Shown here: one piece after another, positions 25,809 through 33,936 of the stretch
Layout: each line of letters starts with the position of its first letter
Numbering within the stretch: the stretch's first letter is position 1
DNA from: Albimonas marina
Lineage (GTDB): Bacteria > Pseudomonadota > Alphaproteobacteria > Rhodobacterales > Rhodobacteraceae
Direction of reading: 5' to 3'
Length of the DNA stretch: 64,000 nucleotides
Assembly: GCF_029223255.1 (NCBI RefSeq)
Contig: NZ_JARHUC010000010.1
Location: 1-64,000 of the forward strand
The notes under the pieces: generated by a model
Told to the model about the DNA's origin: nothing
The model's database searches: none
Seen by the model: the letters and a program-made list of their open reading frames with translations, nothing else
Program-made: the position numbers and the translations under genes

Positions 25809-26357
25809 TCAGGCTCCGGGGCTGGGGCGGGTGGACAGGGCGTAGAGGTCGAAGTCGGCCCCGCCGGCGGCGAAGCCGACCAGGCGCAGCTCGTGACGGA
25901 AGCCGATGGCCCCCAGGAGCGTCCCGGCGGTGGGGTGGTCGGACCAGCTGCGCGCCTCGAGGCGGTGAAACCCCTGCAGGCGCGCCCATGGCGGAAGATC
26001 CACGCGCAGGGCGAAGGCCAGCGCACGCAGCTGGGGGCGCCAGCGGTCATGCCGGCGCGCCAGGAGCGCGGCGGAACCGACGCCGCTCGCGATGATCGCG
26101 GCGACGCCGAGGATGGCGAAGGGATCTGCGCCCCCCTCGGGCCGATGCGACCAGGCGACGAAGACATGCCCGCCCTCCCCCTGGCGGCGGAGGAACTCGC
26201 GCAGCAGGAAGTCGGGGCTCGCGTCTCCGTTCAGCGCGCAACCGGCCTCCCTGCGGTCCTGGGGGTCGAGCTCCTGGAGGACGCGGAGCGCCGGCCCGCA
26301 CGTCAGGGGGGTCAGGCTCAAGTCGCGCCAGGGGCGCCCGGTCAGAGGCGCCCGCAT
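25809..26357 (-). CDS. GNAT-like phage protein
   Basis: A 182-residue protein starting at an ATG that overlaps the terminase stop (TGATG at 26359-26355). The order of elements, an internal hydrophobic strand AILGVAAIIASGVGSA, a helix, LQGFHRLEARSWSDHPTAGT and LLGAIGFRHELRL, and a final FDLYAL strand, fits a GNAT acetyltransferase fold. The 'HRLEA...HP.A..ll..iGF' pattern corresponds to motifs B and C of that fold. The acetyl-CoA loop is poorly conserved, so activity is doubtful. Such genes are frequent between the terminase and portal of podovirus-like prophages, possibly as virion or host-modifying proteins. Confidence 0.65.
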   Translation of the reverse strand: MRAPLTGRPWRDLSLTPLTCGPALRVLQELDPQDRREAGCALNGDASPDFLLREFLRRQGEGGHVFVAWSHRPEGGADPFAILGVAAIIASGVGSAALLARRHDRWRPQLRALAFALRVDLPPWARLQGFHRLEARSWSDHPTAGTLLGAIGFRHELRLVGFAAGGADFDLYALSTRPSPGA

Positions 26358-28042
26358 CACAGAATCCCCCCGTCGCCTGCGCCGCCGTAGGGGTTCGCCA
26401 GGTCCCAACCGACCTGCAACCCGGGGCTCCCGCGGTCAGGAGCTCCCCGCCGCGCAGCCGAGCTGGCGCGAGGCGTGAACATGCCGCGCGCCTGCAGGCG
26501 GTGCTTGGACAACAGGAGGTAGCCGGCGGCATCCAGCACGTTCGCGACGGGCTTCGACTTGTCGGGGACCTTCCGCTTGTTCCCGCTGTCGTCCACCTTC
26601 TCGGTCCAGACGTATTGCGCCTCCATGCCGGCCCGGAAAAACAGCATCGACGGATCGGCCAGGAGCCCGGGCTGCCCTTCGTGCAGGTATTCGAGGGGGG
26701 CGCGGATCGCCTCGAGGCGCGGCTGGATGCGGTTGCCGCCGAGAACCTGGGGCCGCACCACCACGCCCGCGGCCTTGCCGAACTCCCGGTTCCACGTCGC
26801 GTTTTCCTCGGCCTGGGCGGCGCCCGCCTCGCCGGCCATGTCGCCCCAGGCCTCCTCGATCCGCATTCCGGGGAACCGCTCGTCCATCAGGTCGGCGAAC
26901 CGCTCGCCGAACGTGTGGGCCAAGAGGTGCTCGGTCGGAAACATGAGCTCGGCGAGGAACCGCCAGCGCAGCGGCCCGAGGTTCTGGGCCACCACCGCGG
27001 CCGGCGTGAACCCCTGGTCGAGCCCCACGAGGAGCGGGAGCTCCGGATCCGCCTGGATCCGCTCGGGCGCGACGTGGATCGCGGGGTTGAACTCCCGCTG
27101 AAACACCGGCTCGCCCACGCGGATGAAGGTCGGCTTGTTGTCGACAAGCCGCTGGATCATGTCGCCCCGCCCGCGGAGCTTCATGGTCGCCACCTGGCGG
27201 CGGTAGTAGCCTTCGCCGAGGTTCGCGAGGTTCTCGGCCCCCGGCTCGCGGGCGCCGGGCTGGCGGTGGAAGGACAGGCGGATCCGCTTCTGCCCCTCGG
27301 CGAGCCCCTCGTTGATCTCGCGCTCGAGCCTGGCGAGCTTCGCCGTGTCGGTCCACGAATGCGCCCACTGGTCTTCGCTGGGCGCGTTCATGTCGCCGAC
27401 GATCTGACCATAGCTCGAGTGCTCGGGCGGGTATCCGGCGAAGTGCGTGCGCGCCGGCGCGCGGTCGATGCGGCCGATCGCGAGCATCAAGACGTCTTCG
27501 GGGAGCGTGTCGAACTCGTTGAGCCACGCATCCGTGACCTGGACGCCGCGCATGGCCGCGGCCGGGTCGTCGCCGAAGGCCAGGAACGCCGCCGTCCATT
27601 CGATCGAGCCGTGTTCGTCCTCGAAATGCACGGTATGGGTCACGGGATCCCCGCGCCCCCCGGCCCAGGTCCCCAACGCCTTCGGCACGGCCTCGAGATA
27701 GGACGGGATCGTGGTCGACCAGAGCTCGCGATACGTGTGGCGGAAGACGCCCAGCGTGTAGCGCCGCACCCTGTCGATCGTGGAGCGCGGCATCATCACC
27801 GCCCGCCGGATCCGCGACTGAACGGTGGTCGTCGTCTTGCCCGACCCCACCGGCCCCATGATGATGTTCACGTCCGCATCATCGAAAAAGAACGCTTGCG
27901 CCACCGGGCCGGGGAACGTCACATGGCCCGCAGAGGGCATCGGCCCGGTCGCGCCCCCGGGGATCTCCCGAACCGCCTCCGCAGCCCCCATGCCCTCGAG
28001 CTCGGCGGCCTTCTCCGCCCCGATCCCCCCTTGCCCGGTCAT
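26357..28042 (-). CDS. Terminase large subunit
   Basis: A 561-residue DNA-packaging motor. The Walker A motif GPVGSGKT lies at about residues 61-68 and the Walker B-like DAWLNEFD at about 170-177. The C-terminal nuclease half contains LVGLDQGFTPAAVVAQ (first catalytic aspartate), RIEEAWGDMAG and a final DAAGYLLLSKHRLQ. Start is the ATG at 28042, which overlaps the stop of the upstream 108-residue frame as ATGA, with GGAAG upstream. The length and motifs fit the T7-like/podovirus terminases. It cuts and pumps concatemeric DNA into the prohead through the portal encoded downstream. Confidence 0.93.
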   Translation of the reverse strand: MTGQGGIGAEKAAELEGMGAAEAVREIPGGATGPMPSAGHVTFPGPVAQAFFFDDADVNIIMGPVGSGKTTTTVQSRIRRAVMMPRSTIDRVRRYTLGVFRHTYRELWSTTIPSYLEAVPKALGTWAGGRGDPVTHTVHFEDEHGSIEWTAAFLAFGDDPAAAMRGVQVTDAWLNEFDTLPEDVLMLAIGRIDRAPARTHFAGYPPEHSSYGQIVGDMNAPSEDQWAHSWTDTAKLARLEREINEGLAEGQKRIRLSFHRQPGAREPGAENLANLGEGYYRRQVATMKLRGRGDMIQRLVDNKPTFIRVGEPVFQREFNPAIHVAPERIQADPELPLLVGLDQGFTPAAVVAQNLGPLRWRFLAELMFPTEHLLAHTFGERFADLMDERFPGMRIEEAWGDMAGEAGAAQAEENATWNREFGKAAGVVVRPQVLGGNRIQPRLEAIRAPLEYLHEGQPGLLADPSMLFFRAGMEAQYVWTEKVDDSGNKRKVPDKSKPVANVLDAAGYLLLSKHRLQARGMFTPRASSAARRGAPDRGSPGLQVGWDLANPYGGAGDGGIL

Positions 28043-28365
28043 CGCTTCCCCCCGACCCCGGGGCGATCCCCCAGGTTTCGCGCCATGTCGCGACCCGCGG
28101 GGTTGCCTGGATGGCTGCACGGGGTCGGACGGAGGGGCATGGACCCTGCGCGCGGCCGCGCCCCCCCGGGGGCGCCCGCGGGCGGGCGCGCCTCGCGCGC
28201 GCGAGGGGGGGCGGGGGGGCGCGCGATCGCCTGGGCGGCCGGGCGGGCACGACCAGGCGCGAGCGCGAGGCCGCAGGCGTCCGACGCCCGATGATTTTCA
28301 ATCAGCGGGTTGGCTTCGGATTTGCCTTTGCAGATCAGAGACTTGGCGAAAGCGTCCGACGTCAT
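28039..28365 (-). CDS. Hypothetical linker gene between terminase subunits
   Basis: A 108-residue frame whose ATG overlaps the stop of the small terminase gene (ATGA at 28365-28362) and whose stop overlaps the large terminase start (ATGA at 28042-28039). GGAGG lies 8 bases before the start. These double overlaps and the strong ribosome-binding site argue that it is translated. The first 30 residues look like ordinary protein (AKSLICKGKSEANPLIENHR). The remainder is low-complexity Pro/Ala/Arg/Gly caused by an extremely GC-rich stretch. Alternatively the region is a packaging or regulatory sequence that happens to be open. Confidence 0.45.
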   Translation of the reverse strand: MTSDAFAKSLICKGKSEANPLIENHRASDACGLALAPGRARPAAQAIARPPAPPRAREARPPAGAPGGARPRAGSMPLRPTPCSHPGNPAGRDMARNLGDRPGVGGKR

Positions 28366-29069
28366 GCGTCGCCCTCCGGATCTTCGCCATCCGCAAGCCC
28401 TTGATTTCGCAGGACATGAGCCGGGAGCGGCGGCGGCGCGAAGTCGGACGGTCCGACCGGCTCGGCGCGGCCCTCGACCAGCTGCGCGGCGTCGCCCGGC
28501 TGGCCCTGGGCGGCGCCCGGCAGGTTGATGACCGTGACCGGCGGGGCGGTGCTGGTGTCCGGCGTGACCTTCGCCAGTCCGTAGGGCAGGAGCGCCTCGT
28601 TCGCGGCGCGCTGCTCGCGCCAGAACGTGAGGGCGAGCTCGAGGCGCTGGCCCGTCGTCGCCCCGGTCTGCTTGCCGTCGGCCCCAACCGTGGGGCGCGC
28701 GCCCTCCTCGGCCCATGCCAGGAGCGCCTCGGCCCGCGCCATGGCGAGCTCGAGCGGATCCCGGCCGCGCTGGTCGAGCCCGGCCAGCTTCGCCAGCACC
28801 TGCTCGGGCTGCTGGAAGCCCTGGGCGGCGAGCCAGCGGCGGAGCTCCGGCCGCTTCGCCCGGTTCCGCGCGCCCGCCGGGCGGCCGGGCCCGCGCGGAC
28901 CCTCGCCCTGGGCGGCGACGGGCGCACGGTCTCCCGCGTTCTGCGCCTGGTCGCCGGCGGCGGGGGCCAGGAGGGACAGCTGCTCGGCCGTCTCGCGCCC
29001 CTTCGCCACCCGCTCGGCGGCGGTCTTGGCCGTTGCCTGGGCACGGCCGGTCTTCTTCCCGCCGCTCAT
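28362..29069 (-). CDS. Putative terminase small subunit
   Basis: A 235-residue, basic-then-acidic protein. Residues 1-60 are charged and disordered; a GPGRPAGARNRAKRPELRRW motif at about 58-77 resembles the AT-hook-like DNA-binding start of many small terminases. The centre is helical (EQVLAKLAGLDQRGRDPLEL...) and the C-terminus is proline-rich. It lies two frames upstream of the large terminase, the normal place. It would recognise the packaging start on phage DNA. Start is the ATG at 29069 with a modest GGGA upstream. No T-tailed terminator separates it from the repeat block. Confidence 0.65.
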   Translation of the reverse strand: MSGGKKTGRAQATAKTAAERVAKGRETAEQLSLLAPAAGDQAQNAGDRAPVAAQGEGPRGPGRPAGARNRAKRPELRRWLAAQGFQQPEQVLAKLAGLDQRGRDPLELAMARAEALLAWAEEGARPTVGADGKQTGATTGQRLELALTFWREQRAANEALLPYGLAKVTPDTSTAPPVTVINLPGAAQGQPGDAAQLVEGRAEPVGPSDFAPPPLPAHVLRNQGLADGEDPEGDA

Positions 29070-29525
29070 GCCGATTTTCCCGCTTTTTTAAATGGTTTCA
29101 GCGGGTTGCGAGCATTCTGAAACCGTGCAACCACCCGGTTGCGGCCCGGTTTCAGGCTGGTTTCAGCGGTTTTCCCTTTCTTATCAGATACATATATCTC
29201 TTCTGAAACCGTGAAACCGAAATTGCACGCGCGCGCGTAGGCGCGCACGCCTGCGCCTCGCGGGCGTGCGGGAGTCGATTTTCGGTTGCACGGTTTCAGA
29301 TTGGCCGGAAACCCTTGGAACAGATGGGAAATCACCTGCAACCGGGCTGCAACCGGCCCGCAACCGCCCCCGAACCCGGTTTCAGCTGCGATCCCCGCCG
29401 AAGGCACAACCGAGGGGCGATCAATCGCCCTGCGCCGATGCGGGTCAAGGCATCCGACCATGGGTCCGGGTGCGGGCGCAAGCGGTTCTCGATGGGCGCG
29501 GGTGCGTCTCATGGGCCTTGAGATC
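29070..29525. other. Intergenic control/origin-like region
   Basis: This 456-base gap between the helicase-like gene and the small terminase gene has no gene. It contains an AT-rich core (about 29165-29205, with CAGATACATATATCT), a 30-base GC alternating stretch (29227-29260), and many copies of two short words, listed separately. Repeats plus an AT-rich core next to replication genes resemble a replication origin. It is also where the late operon must be initiated or passed through, so a promoter/operator role is equally possible. Confidence 0.5.
29094..29385. repeat. Iteron-like repeat cluster
   Basis: A 17-base word, TCTGAAACCGTGCAACC, occurs at 29116-29132. It occurs again with one change at 29202-29218, and as an exact inverted copy at 29284-29300. 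In addition, the half-words GGTTTCAG/CTGAAACC occur seven times in total (29094, 29117, 29148, 29159, 29203, 29292, 29378). GGTTGC/GCAACC also occur seven times (29104, 29127, 29137, 29284, 29338, 29349, 29360). Such density in a 290-base stretch is not expected by chance and suggests multiple binding sites for one protein. Likely candidates are the phage replication initiator or the small terminase encoded next door. Confidence 0.75.
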
Positions 29526-31445
29526 CTAGCGGTCTGGGAACGTGGAAGTTTCGGGCGCGGAGGTCTCGCCCGGCATCGGGTCGGGGGTGAGGTCGTCCAG
29601 CTCGAGGAGCCGCTTGACCGGGATCGCGATGCACTTCGCCGGGAAGCCGTCGAAGCGGCGCATTCCCGGCGAGGTTGAGCCCGGCGCGCGCTTGAACGAC
29701 TGCATCCACACGCCCGTCTGACCCGCGCCGGCGTGCCAATGCGTGTCCTGGAACAGCCGCGCGAGCTGGGGGTGACGGTTTGCGACCAGGAGGAGCGCAT
29801 CCTTCCCGCGCCCCTCGATCTTCATTCCGACGCGCCCGAGGAACGCCTGCGCCTCTCTCTGGTCGGGCGCCACGTCGTCCCGGTGGCGCGGCAGGTCGGC
29901 GGCGCTCCACACCAGCGACGCCACCGAATGGCGGGTCCCTGCCCGCCAGGCGTCCAGCTGCTGGCCCAGGAGGTGGCTAGCGCACCGCTGCCAGTCCTCG
30001 GCCGCGTCGACCTGGTCGGCGATCGTGGTGGCCCCCAGCTTCTCGGCCCAGCCCTCGCATCGGCCGATCGCGGGGGCGCCCGTCTCGGTCAGCATGTCGG
30101 CCATGGCGAGGAGCGTGCCGAACTGGTCGGCCCCGCGGGCGCCGTGGCCTTGGGCCGCCAGCGCGTTGCGGTAGAGCTCGAGCGTCTGATGCCAGCGCCC
30201 CCACTCCGCCACGACGCGGCCGCGCAGGGCGCGCCCGATCTCCTGTAGGCGGCCGGGGCGGATCGCCGGCGGGGTGACGTCCTTGGGGAGCGGGTCGAGC
30301 TCGAGGAGAGCCATTCGGCTGATGTCCTGGTCGAGCATCGCCGCGCGCAGGATGCTCGAGAACAGGAAGCAGGACCGGGCCTTGAACTCGCTGCCCTTGT
30401 GGTCGGCGCCGCCGCGCAGGATCACGCCGCCGCTCGCCGCCTGGCGCGCGAGCTTGATGACGCCGGCGACGCGGGTTCGGTTGTCCACGTCGGGCTCGAT
30501 CTCGTCCAGCGCGACGGGGAGCGTGGACGCCCCCAGCATCTGCCAGATCGACGCCGGCGAGGCGTCGGAGCTCTGCAGCAGCGCGCCCTCGCCGCCTACG
30601 ACGTGGCGCACCACCTCCTGCAGCGTGCTCTTGCCGGATCCAGGCCCGCCGGTGATCCACGCCAGCGGGCGCCAGCGCAGCGCCCCGCCGAACATGGCGC
30701 AGCCGAGCCACCCGAGGAGGAGCTGGGCGTCGAGCTCGCCGCGCGACCAGCTCCACGTTGCGAGAAGGGCCTCGAGCTCCTCCGCCGCCTTCGCCGCGGC
30801 CGCCTCCGGGCCCGGGCCGTCGATCTTCAGGGGGCGGGGGATCCGGGGGCCCGAGGGGTAGACGAACCCCTCATGCTCGCCCGGCTGCAGCCAGTCGCCC
30901 CGGAACAGGATCGCATCGCCGCAATGCATGACCACGCCGCCGTCCGCGTCGATCCAGGCGCCGACGCCGCGGAGCCGCTCGAGCGGGTTCCACACGCCTT
31001 GTTCGGCGGCCGCCCGCTGCATCGCGCCGGCGGCGCTCTCCTGGTCCCAGCCGATGACCGAGTTGCCGTCCTTGGAGAGGCGCGGAAACCGCTCCTTCAA
31101 CACGTCCGTTCGCCCGCCGAAGACGTGGCGGATGGTGTCGCGGTCGTGCTTCACCAGGTCCCGCACCTGGCCGAGCCAGTCGAGATACCAGGAGCGCGAG
31201 CCCTCCACCCCGAGGGCCTGGACGGGACACCCGGCGTAGATCTCGCCGCTGCGGCGCTCGCCGTCGGGCGGGCCCTGCCGCTTCGCCGGGCGCTTGCCGG
31301 TCTGCTTCTCGACGTGGTCGCGGGCCTTCTCTGAAAGCTCCTGCCCCTGGCCGTGAGCCGCCGGCGCGGCCGCCTCGGGCGCGCTCTCGAGCTCGCCCCT
31401 CAGCACCGTGAACGTCGGTCGCTGCGGCCCGTCAGGTTCCGCCAT
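29526..31445 (-). CDS. Phage replicative helicase-like P-loop ATPase
   Basis: A 639-residue protein. The N-terminal 110 residues are charged and flexible. Residues about 110-215 form a small domain, and the ATPase core begins with WRPLAWITGGPGSGKSTLQE; the Walker A GGPGSGKS is at about 266-273. A Walker B-like LDEIEPD lies near 308. It continues with VIKLARQAASGGVILRGGAD, a possible sensor or arginine-finger region. It lies next to a Toprim primase gene, which points to a primase-helicase pair for phage replication. Closest known types are D5/SF3-like or DUF927-type phage ATPases. It starts at the ATG at 31445, 14 bases inside the preceding gene. Confidence 0.75.
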   Translation of the reverse strand: MAEPDGPQRPTFTVLRGELESAPEAAAPAAHGQGQELSEKARDHVEKQTGKRPAKRQGPPDGERRSGEIYAGCPVQALGVEGSRSWYLDWLGQVRDLVKHDRDTIRHVFGGRTDVLKERFPRLSKDGNSVIGWDQESAAGAMQRAAAEQGVWNPLERLRGVGAWIDADGGVVMHCGDAILFRGDWLQPGEHEGFVYPSGPRIPRPLKIDGPGPEAAAAKAAEELEALLATWSWSRGELDAQLLLGWLGCAMFGGALRWRPLAWITGGPGSGKSTLQEVVRHVVGGEGALLQSSDASPASIWQMLGASTLPVALDEIEPDVDNRTRVAGVIKLARQAASGGVILRGGADHKGSEFKARSCFLFSSILRAAMLDQDISRMALLELDPLPKDVTPPAIRPGRLQEIGRALRGRVVAEWGRWHQTLELYRNALAAQGHGARGADQFGTLLAMADMLTETGAPAIGRCEGWAEKLGATTIADQVDAAEDWQRCASHLLGQQLDAWRAGTRHSVASLVWSAADLPRHRDDVAPDQREAQAFLGRVGMKIEGRGKDALLLVANRHPQLARLFQDTHWHAGAGQTGVWMQSFKRAPGSTSPGMRRFDGFPAKCIAIPVKRLLELDDLTPDPMPGETSAPETSTFPDR

Positions 31446-31662
31446 GGACGCCCCCTGCCCGCCTGCGACGGGCGGCGACGACCGCGGCGACCGGGACCCG
31501 ATCGCTGAACGCCTCCGCCACCCACGACGACGGGACGCCGTAGCTCTGCGCCGCCGCGGTGAGCGAGCGGAAGGTGACCCCGCCTACCAGCTGCAACGGC
31601 ACGCTCTCGGGGTCGCTGCGCCGCCCTCGCGGCGCAAGCCGGAAGCCGTCCGCGCCGTTCAT
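31432..31662 (-). CDS. Small phage protein, possible DNA-binding
   Basis: A 76-residue basic protein with LQLVGGVTFRSLTAAAQSYG and VPSSWVAEAFSDRVPV, a helix-turn-helix-like succession. It ends with an arginine-rich tail. The ATG overlaps the upstream stop as ATGA, and the end overlaps the helicase start by 14 bases, so it is co-translated with replication genes. A small DNA-binding accessory role is plausible but not demonstrated by any motif that I recognise. Confidence 0.6.
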   Translation of the reverse strand: MNGADGFRLAPRGRRSDPESVPLQLVGGVTFRSLTAAAQSYGVPSSWVAEAFSDRVPVAAVVAARRRRAGGVHGGT

Positions 31663-31877
31663 CGCGGCGCATCCAGATCGCGAAGCGCGGCGACGATGGC
31701 GTCATGCCCGGCCTGCAGCTGCTCGAGCTGCTCGACCAGCCCGTCCCGCGCCTCGGCCGCCAGGTCGCGAGCCTCTTTCAGGATCTGGCGAGCGGCGCCG
31801 CGGTTGCCGGTGCTGGACCGCTCGAGCGCCTTCGCAGGCGCCCCGACCACGCGCCGGATCTTGGTTTCGGTTCTCAT
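31659..31877 (-). CDS. Small helical phage protein
   Basis: A 72-residue, strongly charged helical protein. Its middle and end (ARQILKEARDLAAEARDGLV, then EQLEQLQAGHDAIVAALRDL) have a heptad pattern that predicts a coiled coil. The ATG at 31877 has AGGAGG 9 bases upstream and overlaps the primase stop (ATGA). It probably oligomerises. Its role is unknown. It is part of the early replication operon. Confidence 0.65.
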   Translation of the reverse strand: MRTETKIRRVVGAPAKALERSSTGNRGAARQILKEARDLAAEARDGLVEQLEQLQAGHDAIVAALRDLDAPR

Positions 31878-33031
31878 GCTGCGCCCTCCTTGCGCTCGGC
31901 CGCCCGCGCCATTCGGAGGGCGTCGTTGAGGTCCTTGCCGCCGTGGTGGTTCCGCCAGACGCCCACGCGCCGGCCCTCGCCCGCCAGGCGGACGGCCGCG
32001 CGCTCGATGACGGCGCGCTGCTTCTCTCCCGGGTCCTGGTCGGCGATGATCGTGACGTCGGTCAGCTGCGGGGGGAGCTCGACGGCTTCCATGTTCCCGA
32101 GGTTCAGGGCCGCGACGATGTAGACGTCCGGCGCGTCGCCCAGCAGGACGGCCGCGCTCAAGGCGTCCTCGATCCCCTCGGCTATGAACAGGCGGGCGCC
32201 CTCCCGGGCCTGGGCGATCGGCCGACCCTTGCCGCCTCGCGGCCCCCAGCCGCTCCATAGGCGGATGAAGCCGCCTCGGTGCTGGCCGCGGACCTTCTTG
32301 GGCTTGGGGACCGGGGCCTTGCCCCAGCCGCCGCGCCCGTTCGGGGCGAGCCAGGTGATGTGGGCGCCGATCAGCTCGGGCGGGGCGTCCGGACGCCAGG
32401 GCCCGTGGACCGCCGCCACCATGGCGGGCCACTCGCCCTCGAAGACTTCGCCGGTCTCCTCGTCCTCGTGGTAGTGGCGCAGCCTCGGCACGAACCGCAG
32501 GGCGTTGGGCGCCCGGCCAAGGTCGCCGATGCCGACGCAGCGCCCCGTCAGGTAGGCGGCGGCCGGCGTGTTCTCGATCGGCGCGGCGCCCATCCACAGG
32601 CCGCGCGCCCGGGCCCGTTTCTTCGCCGCGTCGGCCTCCGCCTGTGCCCGGGCCTCCTCGACCTGGCGCGCCGCTCTCTCGGCCGCGCGCCGGCGGAGCG
32701 CCCGCTGCTCGGGCGTCTCGTCCTCCGCGATTCCGAGGAAGGCCCGCGCCTCCTGCACGGCCGCCGCGCGGTCGCAGCCGAGCGCGAGCTGGATGAGGTC
32801 GAGCATGTCGCCGCCCTCCCCCGTCGCCTCGTCGCGCCAGCGTCCGACGTGCGGGCCGGCGAGGTTGACCCAGAAGCTGCCGACGCTGCGGTCCGCGCGG
32901 CCGGGATTGAGGGCGCGCCAGACCGGCCCGTCGCGACGCCCGTTCGGGGCGTAGCGCCGCGCGACCGTCTCGGGCTGCGCCTGCAGCTGCGCGACGATCG
33001 CCTGGAAGTCGGTGAGGCCGGCGCGGGTCAT
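31874..33031 (-). CDS. Toprim-containing primase-like protein
   Basis: A 385-residue protein. The N-terminal region contains WVNLAGPHVGRWRDEATGEG with GDMLDLIQL, the core of the CHC2/DUF7146-type primase N-domain, though zinc ligands are not evident. A charged helical linker follows (about 125-165). The C-terminal half is a Toprim domain: RLFIAEGIEDALSAAVLLGD supplies the catalytic glutamate, and VTIIADQDPGEKQRAVIERA supplies the DxD. RRVGVWRNHHGGKDLNDALR closes the domain. It should synthesise primers for phage replication together with the ATPase downstream. Start is the ATG at 33031, overlapping the upstream stop as ATGA. Confidence 0.85.
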   Translation of the reverse strand: MTRAGLTDFQAIVAQLQAQPETVARRYAPNGRRDGPVWRALNPGRADRSVGSFWVNLAGPHVGRWRDEATGEGGDMLDLIQLALGCDRAAAVQEARAFLGIAEDETPEQRALRRRAAERAARQVEEARAQAEADAAKKRARARGLWMGAAPIENTPAAAYLTGRCVGIGDLGRAPNALRFVPRLRHYHEDEETGEVFEGEWPAMVAAVHGPWRPDAPPELIGAHITWLAPNGRGGWGKAPVPKPKKVRGQHRGGFIRLWSGWGPRGGKGRPIAQAREGARLFIAEGIEDALSAAVLLGDAPDVYIVAALNLGNMEAVELPPQLTDVTIIADQDPGEKQRAVIERAAVRLAGEGRRVGVWRNHHGGKDLNDALRMARAAERKEGAA

Positions 33032-33438
33032 CGGCCCGCCCGCCGCGCGTCGGCGCCGACGTCGGCGAGCTCGACCGCCTTTCCCGCACGCCGCGCCCAC
33101 ATCAGGGCCAGCGCGTCCTCGAGCGCATACCAGGCGCGCCAGAAGTGCGGGCTCGCCGTCGTCTCCTCGTCGCCGATGCGGGCGACCTCGCCGAGCTCGA
33201 GGAGCTCGCGCGCCGCGCCGGCCAGGGCGAGGGTCGTCGGGTGCAGCGGCGTGAGCCGCGGCATCAGGTCGGCGACGTCGGCCATGGCGAGCCGCAGATG
33301 TGACGGGTGCGGGCGCCTGCAGACCATGGCGGCGGTCAGCACCGCCACCAGCGCCTTGTCGGCCGCGTTCATGGGGGGCACGCGATCCCCCTTCCCTGCC
33401 CCGCCCTCGATGGCGGTGAGCTCGAGCTGTCCGGTCAT
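33028..33438 (-). CDS. Hypothetical early phage protein
   Basis: A 136-residue protein with an acidic N-terminus and a helical body (AADKALVAVLTAAMVCRRPH, then FWRAWYALEDALALMWARRA). It starts at the ATG at 33438, overlapping the upstream stop as ATGA, and overlaps the primase start in the same way. These overlaps support co-translation in the early operon. No domain is recognised. Confidence 0.65.
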   Translation of the reverse strand: MTGQLELTAIEGGAGKGDRVPPMNAADKALVAVLTAAMVCRRPHPSHLRLAMADVADLMPRLTPLHPTTLALAGAARELLELGEVARIGDEETTASPHFWRAWYALEDALALMWARRAGKAVELADVGADARRAGR

Positions 33439-33800
33439 CGCAAGTCGGCCCTCTCCTGCCAATCGAATGCGCCCTGCCCCCACTCGGTCTCGATCCGGGC
33501 GACGGTGGCCTCGACGCGATGCGCGTGCGCCTCGGCGAGCGGGACGCCGTCCTCGAGGACGGCCAGGTCCGCGAGGAACCGCGCGGCGGCCGCCTCCCGC
33601 GTCGCAGGGTCGTCGTCCTGGGCGGCGGCGAGGAACGCGGCCAGCGCCTCCGCGACGTCGTCCCGGCCTGGCATCCAGCGAACGCGCCGCAGGCGAAGCT
33701 CGCCCATCTCCTCGCGCGTCAGCGGCCGCTGCTTGGCGGCCAGGGCCCGCGCCGCGGCCGCCAGCCCGAAGGCGACGACGGGGGAGCGGGCGGCGTCCAT
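33435..33800 (-). CDS. Hypothetical early phage protein behind an attenuator-like hairpin
   Basis: A 121-residue, mostly helical protein (REEMGELRLRRVRWMPGRDD, then AEALAAFLAAAQDDDPATRE). The ATG at 33800 has GGGAGG 10 bases upstream. Between this ribosome-binding site and the previous genes lies a perfect intrinsic terminator (33818-33875), so expression of this gene and the whole replication operon behind it probably requires read-through or antitermination. The N-terminal half is alanine-rich. No family is recognised. Confidence 0.65.
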   Translation of the reverse strand: MDAARSPVVAFGLAAAARALAAKQRPLTREEMGELRLRRVRWMPGRDDVAEALAAFLAAAQDDDPATREAAAARFLADLAVLEDGVPLAEAHAHRVEATVARIETEWGQGAFDWQERADLR

Positions 33801-33817
33801 CAGGGTTGCGCCTCCCG

Positions 33818-33875
33818 AAAAAGGTGGCCGGATCCCGCTCGCCCCGAGGGGACAGGCGGCGGGCGGGATCCGGCC
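33818..33875 (-). terminator. Intrinsic terminator/attenuator in the early leader
   Basis: On the minus strand, a 13-bp perfect stem (arms 33863-33875 and 33826-33838, GGCCGGATCCCGC/GCGGGATCCGGCC) with a 24-base loop is followed by ACC and five T residues (33822-33818). The early transcript from the cro side crosses it before reaching the replication genes. It begins about 60 bases after the minus-strand frame ending at 33937. This is a textbook intrinsic terminator layout. A role as a controlled early terminator, as in lambda, is inference. Confidence 0.8.
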
Positions 33876-33936
33876 GAGGGCGGCCGAGCCGAGGAGCCAC
33901 GGCCGCAGGGAGGAACGAGGTTGAGGAGGCGCCGGC

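Noticed and set aside
29227-29260. GC alternating stretch as a CRISPR or tandem repeat
   Set aside because: It is a simple dinucleotide-like run without unit spacing; no CRISPR-type repeat-spacer array exists anywhere in the window.
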